Assembly: GCF_011806455.1 (NCBI RefSeq)
Contig: NZ_JAATOT010000006.1
Span: forward strand, 245,164 to 309,163
DNA length: 64,000 nucleotides
Source: Celeribacter sp. HF31
GTDB taxonomy: Bacteria > Pseudomonadota > Alphaproteobacteria > Rhodobacterales > Rhodobacteraceae
Reading direction: 5' to 3'
Made by a program: the position numbers and the translations under genes. Below the pieces are notes generated by a model. It made no database searches. It was not told the origin of the DNA and worked only from the letters and a program-made list of their open reading frames with translations. Below, one piece after another: positions 20,598 to 27,834 of this stretch (position 1 is the first letter of the stretch; every line of letters begins with the position of its first letter).

Positions 20598-21079
20598 CTT
20601 CGAACATCAAGCAGTCTGAGCAAAGAGCAAGGCGACCCGGTTCTAGGTCTTCGACCGTTGAACCGGGGCCTTGCGAGGGGCGGCAAGCCTCCCCTTCGAA
20701 CCCCAACCGGACCGCGCGGGGCGCGGTCCCCTCGGAGAAGCAGGAAGCCGTGTTCTTCTACTGCTCCTCCGAGGAAAAGGCGCTGATCCGGCAGGCGGCT
20801 GCGGATCGCGGGCTGTCCATGTCCGCCATGCTTCGGCAACTCGCCACCGGCGCGGCTCCGAAGCGGCGCAAGGTCGCGCCCCGTGTCGATCCCGCGCTCG
20901 TTCTGGCCGTGTCCCGCTATGGCGGGAACCTCAACCAGATTGCGCGGTGGCTGAACACGGCGACCCGCGCGGGCCGGGCCAGCGAGGTCGAGGCCCTGCG
21001 CGTGGCGGCGGCGCTGGTCGGCATCGAGCGGCGGTTGGCGGAGATCATCGCCCAGCACCGGAGGCCGCCCGGATGCTGA
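20591..21079 (+). CDS. MobC-like relaxosome accessory protein
   Basis: A 162-residue protein. After a disordered, Arg/Ser/Pro-rich N-terminus, residues ~50-155 match MobC/MbeC-type proteins: a ribbon-helix-helix-like part (FFYCSSEEKALIRQAAADRG) and the conserved YGGNLNQIARWLNTATRAG block. MobC helps the relaxase open oriT DNA. It starts inside the end of the preceding gene and overlaps the relaxase start by 7 bp, so the three are translationally coupled. Confidence 0.85.
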   Translation: MVTSNIKQSEQRARRPGSRSSTVEPGPCEGRQASPSNPNRTARGAVPSEKQEAVFFYCSSEEKALIRQAAADRGLSMSAMLRQLATGAAPKRRKVAPRVDPALVLAVSRYGGNLNQIARWLNTATRAGRASEVEALRVAAALVGIERRLAEIIAQHRRPPGC

Positions 21080-22617
21080 TCAAGTTCTTCCCCAACGGCA
21101 AGGGCGGCGGTGCGGGACCGGTCGAATACCTGACCGCCCGCACCGTGTTTGCCTATGTCGACAACCGCGATCTGATCCGCGATGCGTCTGGCCAGCCCAT
21201 GACCGTGACGCGCGAACCGCTGCCGGAGGTCGTCCGCGGCGATCCCCAGGGCATGACCGACCTGATCGACGCCTGCCCGCACAAGTGGACCTATCGTGCC
21301 GGTGTCATCAGCTTCGCCCGCGAGGACGCCCCCACCGAGGACCAGCAGCAGGAGGTGATCGACCGTTTCGAGGAGATCGCCTTCGCCGGGTTCGATGCCG
21401 ACCGCTACGCCTGCCTTTGGGTGCGCCACACTCATGAGGATCGCGTCGAGCTGCATTTCTGCACGCCACGCATGGAGCTGCACAGCGGGCGTAGCCTCAA
21501 CATCGCCCCGCCTGGTTATGAACGTGCCTTCGACAGCCTGCGCGACCTGATGAACAAGACCCACGGCTGGGCCGACCCCATGGACGTGGAGCGTGTGGCC
21601 GAGGTCAAGCCGGTCACGGAAGCCCCGGACCGCGCCGCCGGGCGCGACGGGCTCCATGCCTGGATCGCCGACCAGATTTCCATGGGGCTGATCGAGGATC
21701 GCACCGGCATGGTCGCCGCCCTGACCGATGCAGGCTTCGAGGTGCCCCGCGCAGGCAAGAATTACCTCACCGTCAAAGACCCCGAGACCGAAGAACGGTT
21801 TCGCCTGAAGGGAGAAATTTTCCATGAAGACTGGAGAGCCGAAGCAACGGCTGAGCGAGAAGTTGAACGCGGACATGGAGCGGATCAGGGCAGAGAATGC
21901 CGCCTCGATCGACACACAGTTGCAGAACTTCAGGACCGATTTGACGGTCATTGCCGAAAACGCGCTGGCTACAATCAAGACCGATACGGAAGGCTACCTG
22001 CTGCGCGTGAGGAAGCACCTCATGCGGCAGAGCGCGAACGCAGCTCGACCGGAATGGAAGGCTCTGATGTGGCCGATGCTGGTGGCCTGCTGCCTAATGA
22101 TCTGCACCGGGATTTCGACCTGGTCAGTCATGACATGGCTGACGCCGAACCTGAACACGATGGGGCTCAGGGTGATCGAGCGGCCGGAGGCGGTCTATCT
22201 GATCCCGCGCAGCGGCCGCGCGGCGCTGACACGCTGTTCGCTGGCAGGGGAATCCGTGGACTGTCTGACGATCCCGAAGGAGTGAGTGATGGATGGTCTG
22301 ACGCCACTCGAGCGCGAATTGCTGGGCTACGTCGAGCAGTTGACGGAAGCCTCGACGTTATCCGCGCAGGAATTGACCGCCTCCGGGCAGGACAGGCGGA
22401 CGGAACTGGATGGGTTGCGCGGCTCCATGATCGCTTTGCTCAGGTCGCAACTCTCATTGGTCGAAGCCTTGAACAGCTGGATGCAGGATGGCCCCGACAC
22501 TGCACCGGCACCGTCGAAGCTGAAGGACAGCCTGTCGCTCGCGCTGGAGGCGCAGAAGCGCCTCCAGACGCGGTGACAGACGAGATCGAGGAGGACGTGC
22601 ATGGCCTACGCCATTGA
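21073..22617 (+). CDS. Relaxase / mobilisation nuclease (MobA-like)
   Basis: A 514-residue relaxase. The N-terminal ~210 residues carry the metal-binding motif as HTHEDRVELHF, preceded by conserved strand segments (HKWTYRAGVISFARE, YACLWVRHTH). The start MLIKFFPNGKGGGAGPVEYL is typical of this mobilisation family. It should nick oriT and lead the single strand into a recipient cell. The C-terminal ~250 residues are low-complexity and charged. Two other genes are encoded within this region in another frame, which probably constrains its sequence. The frame extends upstream of 21073 but there overlaps mobC and is not used. Confidence 0.85.
   Translation: MLIKFFPNGKGGGAGPVEYLTARTVFAYVDNRDLIRDASGQPMTVTREPLPEVVRGDPQGMTDLIDACPHKWTYRAGVISFAREDAPTEDQQQEVIDRFEEIAFAGFDADRYACLWVRHTHEDRVELHFCTPRMELHSGRSLNIAPPGYERAFDSLRDLMNKTHGWADPMDVERVAEVKPVTEAPDRAAGRDGLHAWIADQISMGLIEDRTGMVAALTDAGFEVPRAGKNYLTVKDPETEERFRLKGEIFHEDWRAEATAEREVERGHGADQGRECRLDRHTVAELQDRFDGHCRKRAGYNQDRYGRLPAAREEAPHAAERERSSTGMEGSDVADAGGLLPNDLHRDFDLVSHDMADAEPEHDGAQGDRAAGGGLSDPAQRPRGADTLFAGRGIRGLSDDPEGVSDGWSDATRARIAGLRRAVDGSLDVIRAGIDRLRAGQADGTGWVARLHDRFAQVATLIGRSLEQLDAGWPRHCTGTVEAEGQPVARAGGAEAPPDAVTDEIEEDVHGLRH
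21824..22285 (+). CDS. MobB/MbeB-like protein nested in the relaxase gene
   Basis: A 153-residue protein encoded entirely inside the relaxase gene in another frame. It has a charged coiled-coil N-terminal half (KQRLSEKLNADMERIRAE), one transmembrane segment (ALMWPMLVACCLMICTGIST, ~residues 80-100) and a C-terminal part ending AVYLIPRSGRAALTRC. This is the same layout and location as mbeB/mobB of ColE1-type plasmids, whose products help the relaxosome dock at the membrane. The next nested gene starts directly at its stop codon. Confidence 0.75.
   Translation: MKTGEPKQRLSEKLNADMERIRAENAASIDTQLQNFRTDLTVIAENALATIKTDTEGYLLRVRKHLMRQSANAARPEWKALMWPMLVACCLMICTGISTWSVMTWLTPNLNTMGLRVIERPEAVYLIPRSGRAALTRCSLAGESVDCLTIPKE
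22286..22576 (+). CDS. MobD/MbeD-like protein nested in the relaxase gene
   Basis: A 96-residue helical protein. The start LTPLERELLGYVEQLTEA closely resembles the MbeD/MobD signature of ColE1-type plasmids. It begins with ATGATG immediately after the MobB-like stop codon and lies inside the 3' end of the relaxase gene, as in ColE1. MbeD is linked to mobilisation and exclusion; the role here is inferred from position and sequence. Confidence 0.7.
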   Translation: MMDGLTPLERELLGYVEQLTEASTLSAQELTASGQDRRTELDGLRGSMIALLRSQLSLVEALNSWMQDGPDTAPAPSKLKDSLSLALEAQKRLQTR

Positions 22618-22837
22618 GGGGCAAATCCAGCTCTCCCCCGGACACGCAACACTGAACAAGCAACACGCAACACTGAACAGGGGACAGGCAGCACCGGAAA
22701 CGCGACACGCGACACGCGACACGCGACACGCGACACGCGACAGTGGCCACTCAACACCGGACAGTCAACACGCAACAGGCGACACCGGACAAGTGACAGG
22801 CAACACGCAACACCGAACAAGCAACGCTGAACACTGA
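22601..22837 (+). CDS. Possible small repeat protein encoded by heptanucleotide array
   Basis: A 78-codon frame with a good ribosome site (GAGGAGGA before the ATG at 22601). After 12 ordinary residues it becomes nine heptads of the form HATxxxx (HATLNKQ, HATLNRG, HATRDTR, HATRDSG, HATGDTG and variants). The periodicity is a direct result of a 7-bp DNA repeat read through 21-bp cycles, so any protein may be secondary. No known family. It sits between mobD and the signal-peptide gene at 22859. Confidence 0.4.
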   Translation: MAYAIEGQIQLSPGHATLNKQHATLNRGQAAPETRHATRDTRHATRDSGHSTPDSQHATGDTGQVTGNTQHRTSNAEH

Positions 22838-22849
22838 ACAAGCGACAGG
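22640..22849. repeat. Array of 30 degenerate 7-bp tandem repeats
   Basis: The 210 bp divide exactly into 30 heptanucleotides without a single insertion or deletion. Typical units are CAACACG, CAACACT, GAACAAG, GGACAGG and CGACACG. Five consecutive perfect CGACACG units occupy 22703-22737. Positions 3-5 are ACA in almost all units. It ends only 9 bp before the next start codon (22859). Confidence 0.9.
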
Positions 22850-22858
22850 AGTAACCGT

Positions 22859-23263
22859 ATGGTTTATCGAGCTATCTTGTTTCTGGCTTTGACCGCTGCT
22901 CCGGCGGTGGCGGATCAGATTGAGTTGAGCAATTCCCTCCGGCCCGCAGAGACCGACCGCTACGGCTGCGCGATCCGCCCGCGACCGGAACACCTGACCC
23001 TTTCCTCCTTCCGCGATAGTTGGCGCTCCGTCGCAGCCGACAAGCTCTACAGCCTGCGCCGCTACCAGCTGGTGCTGGGCACCGGTAGCTGCGATTGCGC
23101 GGTGCTTCAGCCGGAATGGTCGATCATCGAGGACGAGTACCAAGGCCTCGGCTTCGCGGACGGACCGTCTTCCACCTACGACGATTGGGCGGATACGGCC
23201 TATTTCCCGATGATCTCGGGGCTTCGGAATGCGGTGCGCGATCTGTGTGAGGAGGCGGAATAA
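22859..23263 (+). CDS. Secreted protein linked to VirB6-like gene
   Basis: A 134-residue protein with a clear signal peptide (MVYRAILFLALTAAPAVA, residues 1-18). The mature part has four cysteines (GCAIRP, GSCDCAV, RDLCEE), which could form two disulfides in the periplasm. No family is recognised. It ends on the ATG of the VirB6-like gene (1-bp overlap), so the two are translated together. A periplasmic partner of the secretion channel is likely, possibly VirB5-like, but this is inference. Confidence 0.6.
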   Translation: MVYRAILFLALTAAPAVADQIELSNSLRPAETDRYGCAIRPRPEHLTLSSFRDSWRSVAADKLYSLRRYQLVLGTGSCDCAVLQPEWSIIEDEYQGLGFADGPSSTYDDWADTAYFPMISGLRNAVRDLCEEAE

Positions 23264-24315
23264 TGGGTATCGTGACATTTCTCGTGGAAGCGGCGGACGA
23301 GGGCCTGGAAACCGTCGCGGAATCCCAATTCGCGGCGATCACCTCGGGGATGGGGGCCGCGGTGATGCTGGCGGCCACGCTGGCAATCATCCTCCTGTTC
23401 GTAAACATGGCCTATCAGTTCAAGCCCATGGATATGAACGATCTCATCCCGCTCTTGTTCAAGATCGGCCTGATCAATGCCTTTGCGTTCAACTGGGTGA
23501 ATTTCAACTTGGTCAGCAATTTTATCACCGATGGCCTCGACAATCTCGCAGGTACGATCCTCGGCTCGATCACGGGAGAGACCGGCGCCGGAGCGGCCTA
23601 TTTCGCTGAGCGGTTCGATCAAGTACTCGATGATCTGGCCGATCATGCCAATTCCATCGGGGATAGCTTGCCATGGATGGCAGGGGCGTTGCTGAGCGTC
23701 TTCTTCACAGCCCTTCTGGCGCTGGTCGGCGGTGCTGCGGGCGTAATCCTGGTGCTGGCCAAGGCAATGGTGGCCTTCCTAATCGGCCTCGCGCCGGTGA
23801 TGATCGCCATGTCGATTTTCCGCGCGACACAGGACTATTTTCAGCGTTGGCTGGCGGCAATCATCAGCTGGTCGTTCTATCCCGTGGTGATCGCCGGAAC
23901 GATGTCCGTCATCTTCGGGCTTTTCAGCGTGCTCCAGAGCCGGGTCGGCAGCGCCGATAACCTCGGTAGTATCGGCGCTGCCTTGCCCTTCCTCGCGGTC
24001 GTCCTGGTGTCGCTTGGCATGGTCCTTGCCATTCCCGTGATCGTGCGGACTTTGACAGGCGATATCAATTCGGGATGGGCGGCCTCGGCCGTGGGGGCAG
24101 GCATCCGCAAGATGACGCAGCCGCAGAGGCCACAGCAAAGGAACCAGTCCCCCACGAACACGACCAGCGCCATGAGTGGAGGGTTGAATGCGGGGTCGGA
24201 CGCAGCCCGTTCACCTAGATCCGCAACAGATCCCCGCCCTTCGACCGGCACGGGGGCCAAGATGCAACGCATGATGGACCGCGCGGAGCGCCTCAGTGCG
24301 GACAAGAATAAATGA
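23263..24315 (+). CDS. VirB6/TrbL family type IV secretion protein
   Basis: A 350-residue polytopic inner-membrane protein. It has about six hydrophobic segments; the family core includes ALLALVGGAAGVILVLAKAMVAFLIGLAPVMIAMSIF followed by a conserved Trp (QRWLAAIISW). The last ~70 residues are soluble, rich in Gln, Ser and Pro. VirB6/TrbL forms part of the channel that passes DNA during conjugation. It is the only T4SS channel subunit in the element, apart from the secreted protein just upstream. Confidence 0.85.
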   Translation: MGIVTFLVEAADEGLETVAESQFAAITSGMGAAVMLAATLAIILLFVNMAYQFKPMDMNDLIPLLFKIGLINAFAFNWVNFNLVSNFITDGLDNLAGTILGSITGETGAGAAYFAERFDQVLDDLADHANSIGDSLPWMAGALLSVFFTALLALVGGAAGVILVLAKAMVAFLIGLAPVMIAMSIFRATQDYFQRWLAAIISWSFYPVVIAGTMSVIFGLFSVLQSRVGSADNLGSIGAALPFLAVVLVSLGMVLAIPVIVRTLTGDINSGWAASAVGAGIRKMTQPQRPQQRNQSPTNTTSAMSGGLNAGSDAARSPRSATDPRPSTGTGAKMQRMMDRAERLSADKNK

Positions 24316-24407
24316 TGATGGTTCGACGTCTGACAATCGGGTTGCGGCAAAGGTTTGTGTCCTTTGCCGCCGCAGGGCTGTGAGCATTTCAGCGGCGTTC
24401 AATCCCG

Positions 24408-25007
24408 CTAGCCGCCTGCCTTAAAGTCCTTAGCGAGCGCTGTGAATTCTTCAGCACGCTTGCACAGGTAGTCGGCCTCGCTCTGATCCAGCCGTGTTGC
24501 AGTTATCAGTGTGCCCGGCTGGATGTTCAGAATGCCGACTCCTGCCGAATCCGGTTTAGCCAACCTTAGTATAGTTAGCAGCCCTCGCTCCTTCTTCCGT
24601 GGCAGCTGTTCTTTTCCAAAATGTAGGAAAATGATGCGTCTCTGATTGTTTGCTTCTGTACGTAAGTACCAGGCCGTTGCGATGTGCAGGCCAGCAATTT
24701 TCGCTTCGATAGGGCTGCGGCCCTGCCAAATGAGCGCGTGATCCTCTTTTAAATCCAGATAGTTTTGGCACAAAACCTTGTATCCGGCAGACTTATTTGC
24801 GGAAACGTTGGAATGCAGTGATAGAAAATCAGTAGCTGAAATTTTTTGATCTTCGAAAGATATCAAAGCTTCCCGAAACTGCTTGTAGCGATCCTTAGCC
24901 GGATCATATGGCAAGTCGAGCTCGTCAATTATGCTTCTGACTTTCGCCTTGTCTTTGCGCTTGTCGCCATACACGAAATCGACGAACTGGCTAACCCTAA
25001 TCTTCAT
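24408..25007 (-). CDS. Hypothetical protein
   Basis: A 199-residue soluble protein that I do not recognise. It is AT-richer than the mobilisation genes and points the opposite way, so it is probably a separate acquisition. The N-terminal ~70 residues are helical and charged (KIRVSQFVDFVYGDKRKDKAK), and the C-terminal half has alternating strands and helices (HIATAWYLRTEANNQRRIIF). The ATG at 25007 is not preceded by an obvious GGAG. Confidence 0.55.
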   Translation of the reverse strand: MKIRVSQFVDFVYGDKRKDKAKVRSIIDELDLPYDPAKDRYKQFREALISFEDQKISATDFLSLHSNVSANKSAGYKVLCQNYLDLKEDHALIWQGRSPIEAKIAGLHIATAWYLRTEANNQRRIIFLHFGKEQLPRKKERGLLTILRLAKPDSAGVGILNIQPGTLITATRLDQSEADYLCKRAEEFTALAKDFKAGG

Positions 25008-25128
25008 CGTGCGTTCCTGTTTGGCCCTGTCCGAAACTCTAAGGCTTGGGTGGGAACAAATAAAGAACTATTTGATGAAAGGTGCTTTTAGGAAAGGGCA
25101 GCGTCGTCTTGAAGTTTTACGATTCACT

Positions 25129-25578
25129 CTATCGCAGCGAATGCGTGTGGCGCGTCTTGTGCTCTCGACGCGCTTCAGCCGGGGTCATGGTTTCATCTTT
25201 CTCCAAGTATCCTCGGGGGAGTGCCGCTAGGCACGGGGGGCAGACAGCCCCCAGGATAGGCGTCAACCTCCGGACGTGCCGGGCGTCAGAAGTCGCGGGT
25301 CGTAATCCGCTGAAACCAAAACGAACTTCAGCTCTTCCGAATCCTTGAGATAAAACGGCCTCTCTATCTGCAATCGCCAAAACATCGTTTTTATGCCGCC
25401 TCAGAAAGCCGGTAAAGATCGGACTCTCCTCCGAAGACGGGTTGCAGCCGATCGGCAAGATGAAGGTCTGGCGGGCCAGCGTTTCAGCGGAAACACCATT
25501 CTCCCATGCGAGTTCACAAAGCCGCCCATAGAGGTCGTATGACAGGTCAAGGAGCAAATCTGGCATCTTGCCATCCAT
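25129..25578 (-). CDS. Hypothetical protein with possible ribbon-helix-helix N-terminus
   Basis: A 149-codon frame. Residues ~8-38 (LLDLSYDLYGRLCELAWENG then VSAETLARQTFIL) resemble a ribbon-helix-helix DNA-binding motif. The rest is not recognised and becomes Arg/His-rich at the end, so the true protein may be shorter or the gene may be decayed. Two ATGs (25578 and 25566) are possible. Confidence 0.35.
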   Translation of the reverse strand: MDGKMPDLLLDLSYDLYGRLCELAWENGVSAETLARQTFILPIGCNPSSEESPIFTGFLRRHKNDVLAIADREAVLSQGFGRAEVRFGFSGLRPATSDARHVRRLTPILGAVCPPCLAALPRGYLEKDETMTPAEARREHKTRHTHSLR

Positions 25579-26409
25579 TTGGCTTCAATAGGCTATTACA
25601 TTGTGGCCAGCAGATACCGCTCGTGGAAGCGGAAAGCCTGTGCATCCGAACTGAAAGTCAGAAGAGGCGCGGCCGACCGCGCCATACCCGTCCGTGAAGG
25701 GGGAAGGAGTTTCGGCTTCCTTCCACCTGAAGCGAAATAGACAGGGCCGTGTCCTCGGCTTCGCCTGCGGGCCGCACCGCCCCTGCCGATTTCGCTTCAC
25801 CCCCATCCTCTCACGCTCGCCGCTCGGCAGGGGTAAGCGGGCGCTTACCCTCCCTTCGATGATGACGAAGGCGCGGGAGCGGAGCGCTCCGTGGATCAAT
25901 GAAAACGGTGAGAAAACCATGTCGAGACAGGAAAGACTGGAAGCGACACGCATCTTGGCGCGAACATCTTCCGGCTGCCAATTTCGGCCCATAGCAGTCA
26001 TCGATGAAGGATGCAGCGAAGGTCCGCAAGCGACCCTCTTAAACTTTCGGAACCTCAACGACGGCGTCTTCATTCGCAACGATCAGCCTTTGAGGGGATG
26101 CGAAAAAAATCGCCCTTAGCGATCTTGTATCGCACAAGGAAGATCCTATCTATGTCTTATCGGTATGCCGGGCTTCGGTTCGGTTCGGAATAAAATCGCT
26201 GTACTTAGGGTCGGTTCACCGATCCGTGGAGGGGCTAGTTCCCTCTGACGCCTACCCCCCAAGCGGCCCCTGTGGCGGCGGCGGGGCGGCGGCCCCCCGG
26301 GCGACCCCGGGGGGCCAGCATAAGGGATAAGGACGGTCTCTCCGTTCCTCGCGCTGGTGGCGACACCCTTCCGCAATCCTGCGGCAGGGCCAGCAGAGGA
26401 GGCCATGAC
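25579..26409. other. Non-coding stretch with strong inverted repeats
   Basis: About 830 bp without a convincing gene; a 141-codon plus-strand frame (25694-26119) has no family resemblance. An 18-bp inverted repeat (25729-25746 with 25781-25798, 16 of 18 paired) flanks a 34-nt GC-rich loop. A short stem ATCGC / GCGAT (26108-26122) is followed on the minus strand by a run of Ts. A perfect 10-bp GC stem GGCCCCCCGG / CCGGGGGGCC lies at 26291-26316. It lies upstream of the retron-like operon and may include its msr-msd RNA gene. Confidence 0.4.
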
Positions 26410-26577
26410 ATGGCTTACGACACCGACGAGATCAGCCAGCGTGGGACACGCGGGACAAAACGGAAGCGCAAGCCGACGTGGAAGTCTCGCCTGTTAAAGG
26501 GCGCATTCTGGGTAGCCTGGGGGATGGGGAAACTCTTTGACCTCATCGAATGGCTGTCCCGGTTGTCCGGCGACTAA
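26410..26577 (+). CDS. Small basic protein
   Basis: A 55-residue protein with a good ribosome site (GAGGAGG before the ATG at 26410). The first half is very basic (TRGTKRKRKPTWKSRLLKG), and the second half is a hydrophobic/amphipathic helix rich in Trp (AFWVAWGMGKLFDLIEWLS). It may sit on the membrane. It is 45 bp upstream of the XRE gene of the retron-like operon and could belong to it or to the older element backbone. No family recognised. Confidence 0.5.
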   Translation: MAYDTDEISQRGTRGTKRKRKPTWKSRLLKGAFWVAWGMGKLFDLIEWLSRLSGD

Positions 26578-26622
26578 CCGCGCGACCCTTAATGTTCGCA
26601 TTTGGCGAAAGGAGGACCGAGA

Positions 26623-26928
26623 ATGCTAGGTGAAGCACTGAGATTGATCCGGGTCTTCCATGATCTGAAACAGAACGAGTTGGCGGAACGTCTCGATATT
26701 TCCCAATCGCACCTTTCTGATATTGAAAGATGCCGGAAAGTGCCAAGTCAGGAAATCGTTGCACGATACGCCGAAGAGTTTGATCTGCCAGTCAGCTCGA
26801 TCTGGTTTTTTGACGAGAAGCTGACAGAAGGCACGACGCCGGGCGCTATCGAGAAAGCGCGTGGGGTTGTCGCTGACAAGATACTTGATTTTCTGAGGAT
26901 GATCGAGCGGAAGCGAGCGTCATCATGA
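26623..26928 (+). CDS. XRE-type helix-turn-helix protein of retron-like operon
   Basis: A 101-residue protein with an N-terminal Cro/CI-type helix-turn-helix (KQNELAERLDISQSHLSDIE). AAAGGAGG precedes the ATG at 26623. It ends inside the ATG of the reverse transcriptase (ATGA overlap), so the two are translationally coupled. It may repress the operon or act as a component of the retron complex. An HTH protein next to the RT occurs in some retron types. Confidence 0.8.
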   Translation: MLGEALRLIRVFHDLKQNELAERLDISQSHLSDIERCRKVPSQEIVARYAEEFDLPVSSIWFFDEKLTEGTTPGAIEKARGVVADKILDFLRMIERKRASS

Positions 26929-27815
26929 CCAAGCGCCGCGACAAGTCCTATGCCCTCGATCAATGTGCCCTCTATCGGTGCAGCACACGCAAAAAGTTGT
27001 TCAAACTATTACAGACCAGTTCCGAGAAGTTTGCTGAGTTGAAGGCCGCACCCGATCTCTACAAGCCCCTGCGCAAGAAGAAAAAAGACGGAACATTCCG
27101 TCCTGTCCTTGCACCACGGGGCGATCTGAAGCGTATTCAACGGCGGATCGGAGAGTTGCTGCTGCGGGTGAGAACTCCGGACTACCTGATGTCGCCAGTG
27201 CGCGGTCGCTCGAACATCGACAATGCCGCATGGCATCGCGGTGCAGCAGCGTTCCATCTTCTCGACATCGAAGATTTCTATCCGAGCTGCACAGCCAGCA
27301 AGGTAGCATGGTTCTTAGGCAAATATCTCGGGTGCCCTCCCGACGTAGTGAAGGTCCTTCTTGATCTCACAACGCTGAACGGGGTTCTGCCAGCCGGAAG
27401 CCCTGCCAGCCCATCGCTGGCCTTCTGGGCCTACGCTGACATGTGGGACGAGATTAATCAGCTGACCCGTGATGCCGGATGCCAGGTTAGCGTGTATGTC
27501 GATGACATAACAGTTTCTGGGCACAGCGTTCCCGGGGTGCTGATCCATGCGATCAAGGAGCGGCTTGCCCACCATGGTCACAGCTTCAAAGCGTCAAAGG
27601 AAATCGGACAGATTAATGCGCCGGTCGTCGTGACGGGCGTCGTGGTGCGAGATCGAACGCTTCTCATGCCAAACGTCCAGCATCTGGAGCGTCATAAACT
27701 GAGGGCAGAGGTCGCGAAGCTGCCCGAAGGATACGAGAAGGCTCAGAAGATGGCCTCCCTAATAGGGCGTGAAGGTACCGAGCGACAAATCTTGGCGCGC
27801 AATAATGTTCACTGA
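26925..27815 (+). CDS. Retron-type reverse transcriptase
   Basis: A 296-residue reverse transcriptase. Retron signatures are all present: NAAWH at residues 100-104 (region X, NAxxH), catalytic Asp in LDIEDFYPS (~114), PAGSPASPSLAFW (~156-168), YVDD at 191-194, and VTG at 236-238 (region Y). Retron RTs copy part of a structured RNA into msDNA bound to it; the complex guards an effector released on phage attack. It is coupled to the XRE gene upstream, with the TIR gene 19 bp downstream. The catalytic residues look intact. The RNA gene is not identified with certainty. Confidence 0.88.
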   Translation: MTKRRDKSYALDQCALYRCSTRKKLFKLLQTSSEKFAELKAAPDLYKPLRKKKKDGTFRPVLAPRGDLKRIQRRIGELLLRVRTPDYLMSPVRGRSNIDNAAWHRGAAAFHLLDIEDFYPSCTASKVAWFLGKYLGCPPDVVKVLLDLTTLNGVLPAGSPASPSLAFWAYADMWDEINQLTRDAGCQVSVYVDDITVSGHSVPGVLIHAIKERLAHHGHSFKASKEIGQINAPVVVTGVVVRDRTLLMPNVQHLERHKLRAEVAKLPEGYEKAQKMASLIGREGTERQILARNNVH

Positions 27816-27834
27816 TTTTCAATGATGGGTATAC

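Noticed and set aside
20671..21072. N-terminal extension of the relaxase
   Set aside because: The frame is open but overlaps mobC completely and is Arg/Gly-rich; the ATG at 21073 gives the known relaxase start.
22640..22849. CRISPR array
   Set aside because: The units are 7 bp and contiguous, with no spacers, no 24-37-bp repeats and no cas genes nearby.
22859..24315. Complete self-transmissible conjugation system
   Set aside because: Only VirB6/TrbL and a secreted protein are present; no VirB4, VirB11, VirD4 or outer-membrane core genes exist in the element.
25694..26119. 141-codon gene on the plus strand
   Set aside because: It spans inverted repeats, has no ribosome site or family resemblance, and composition shifts along its length.
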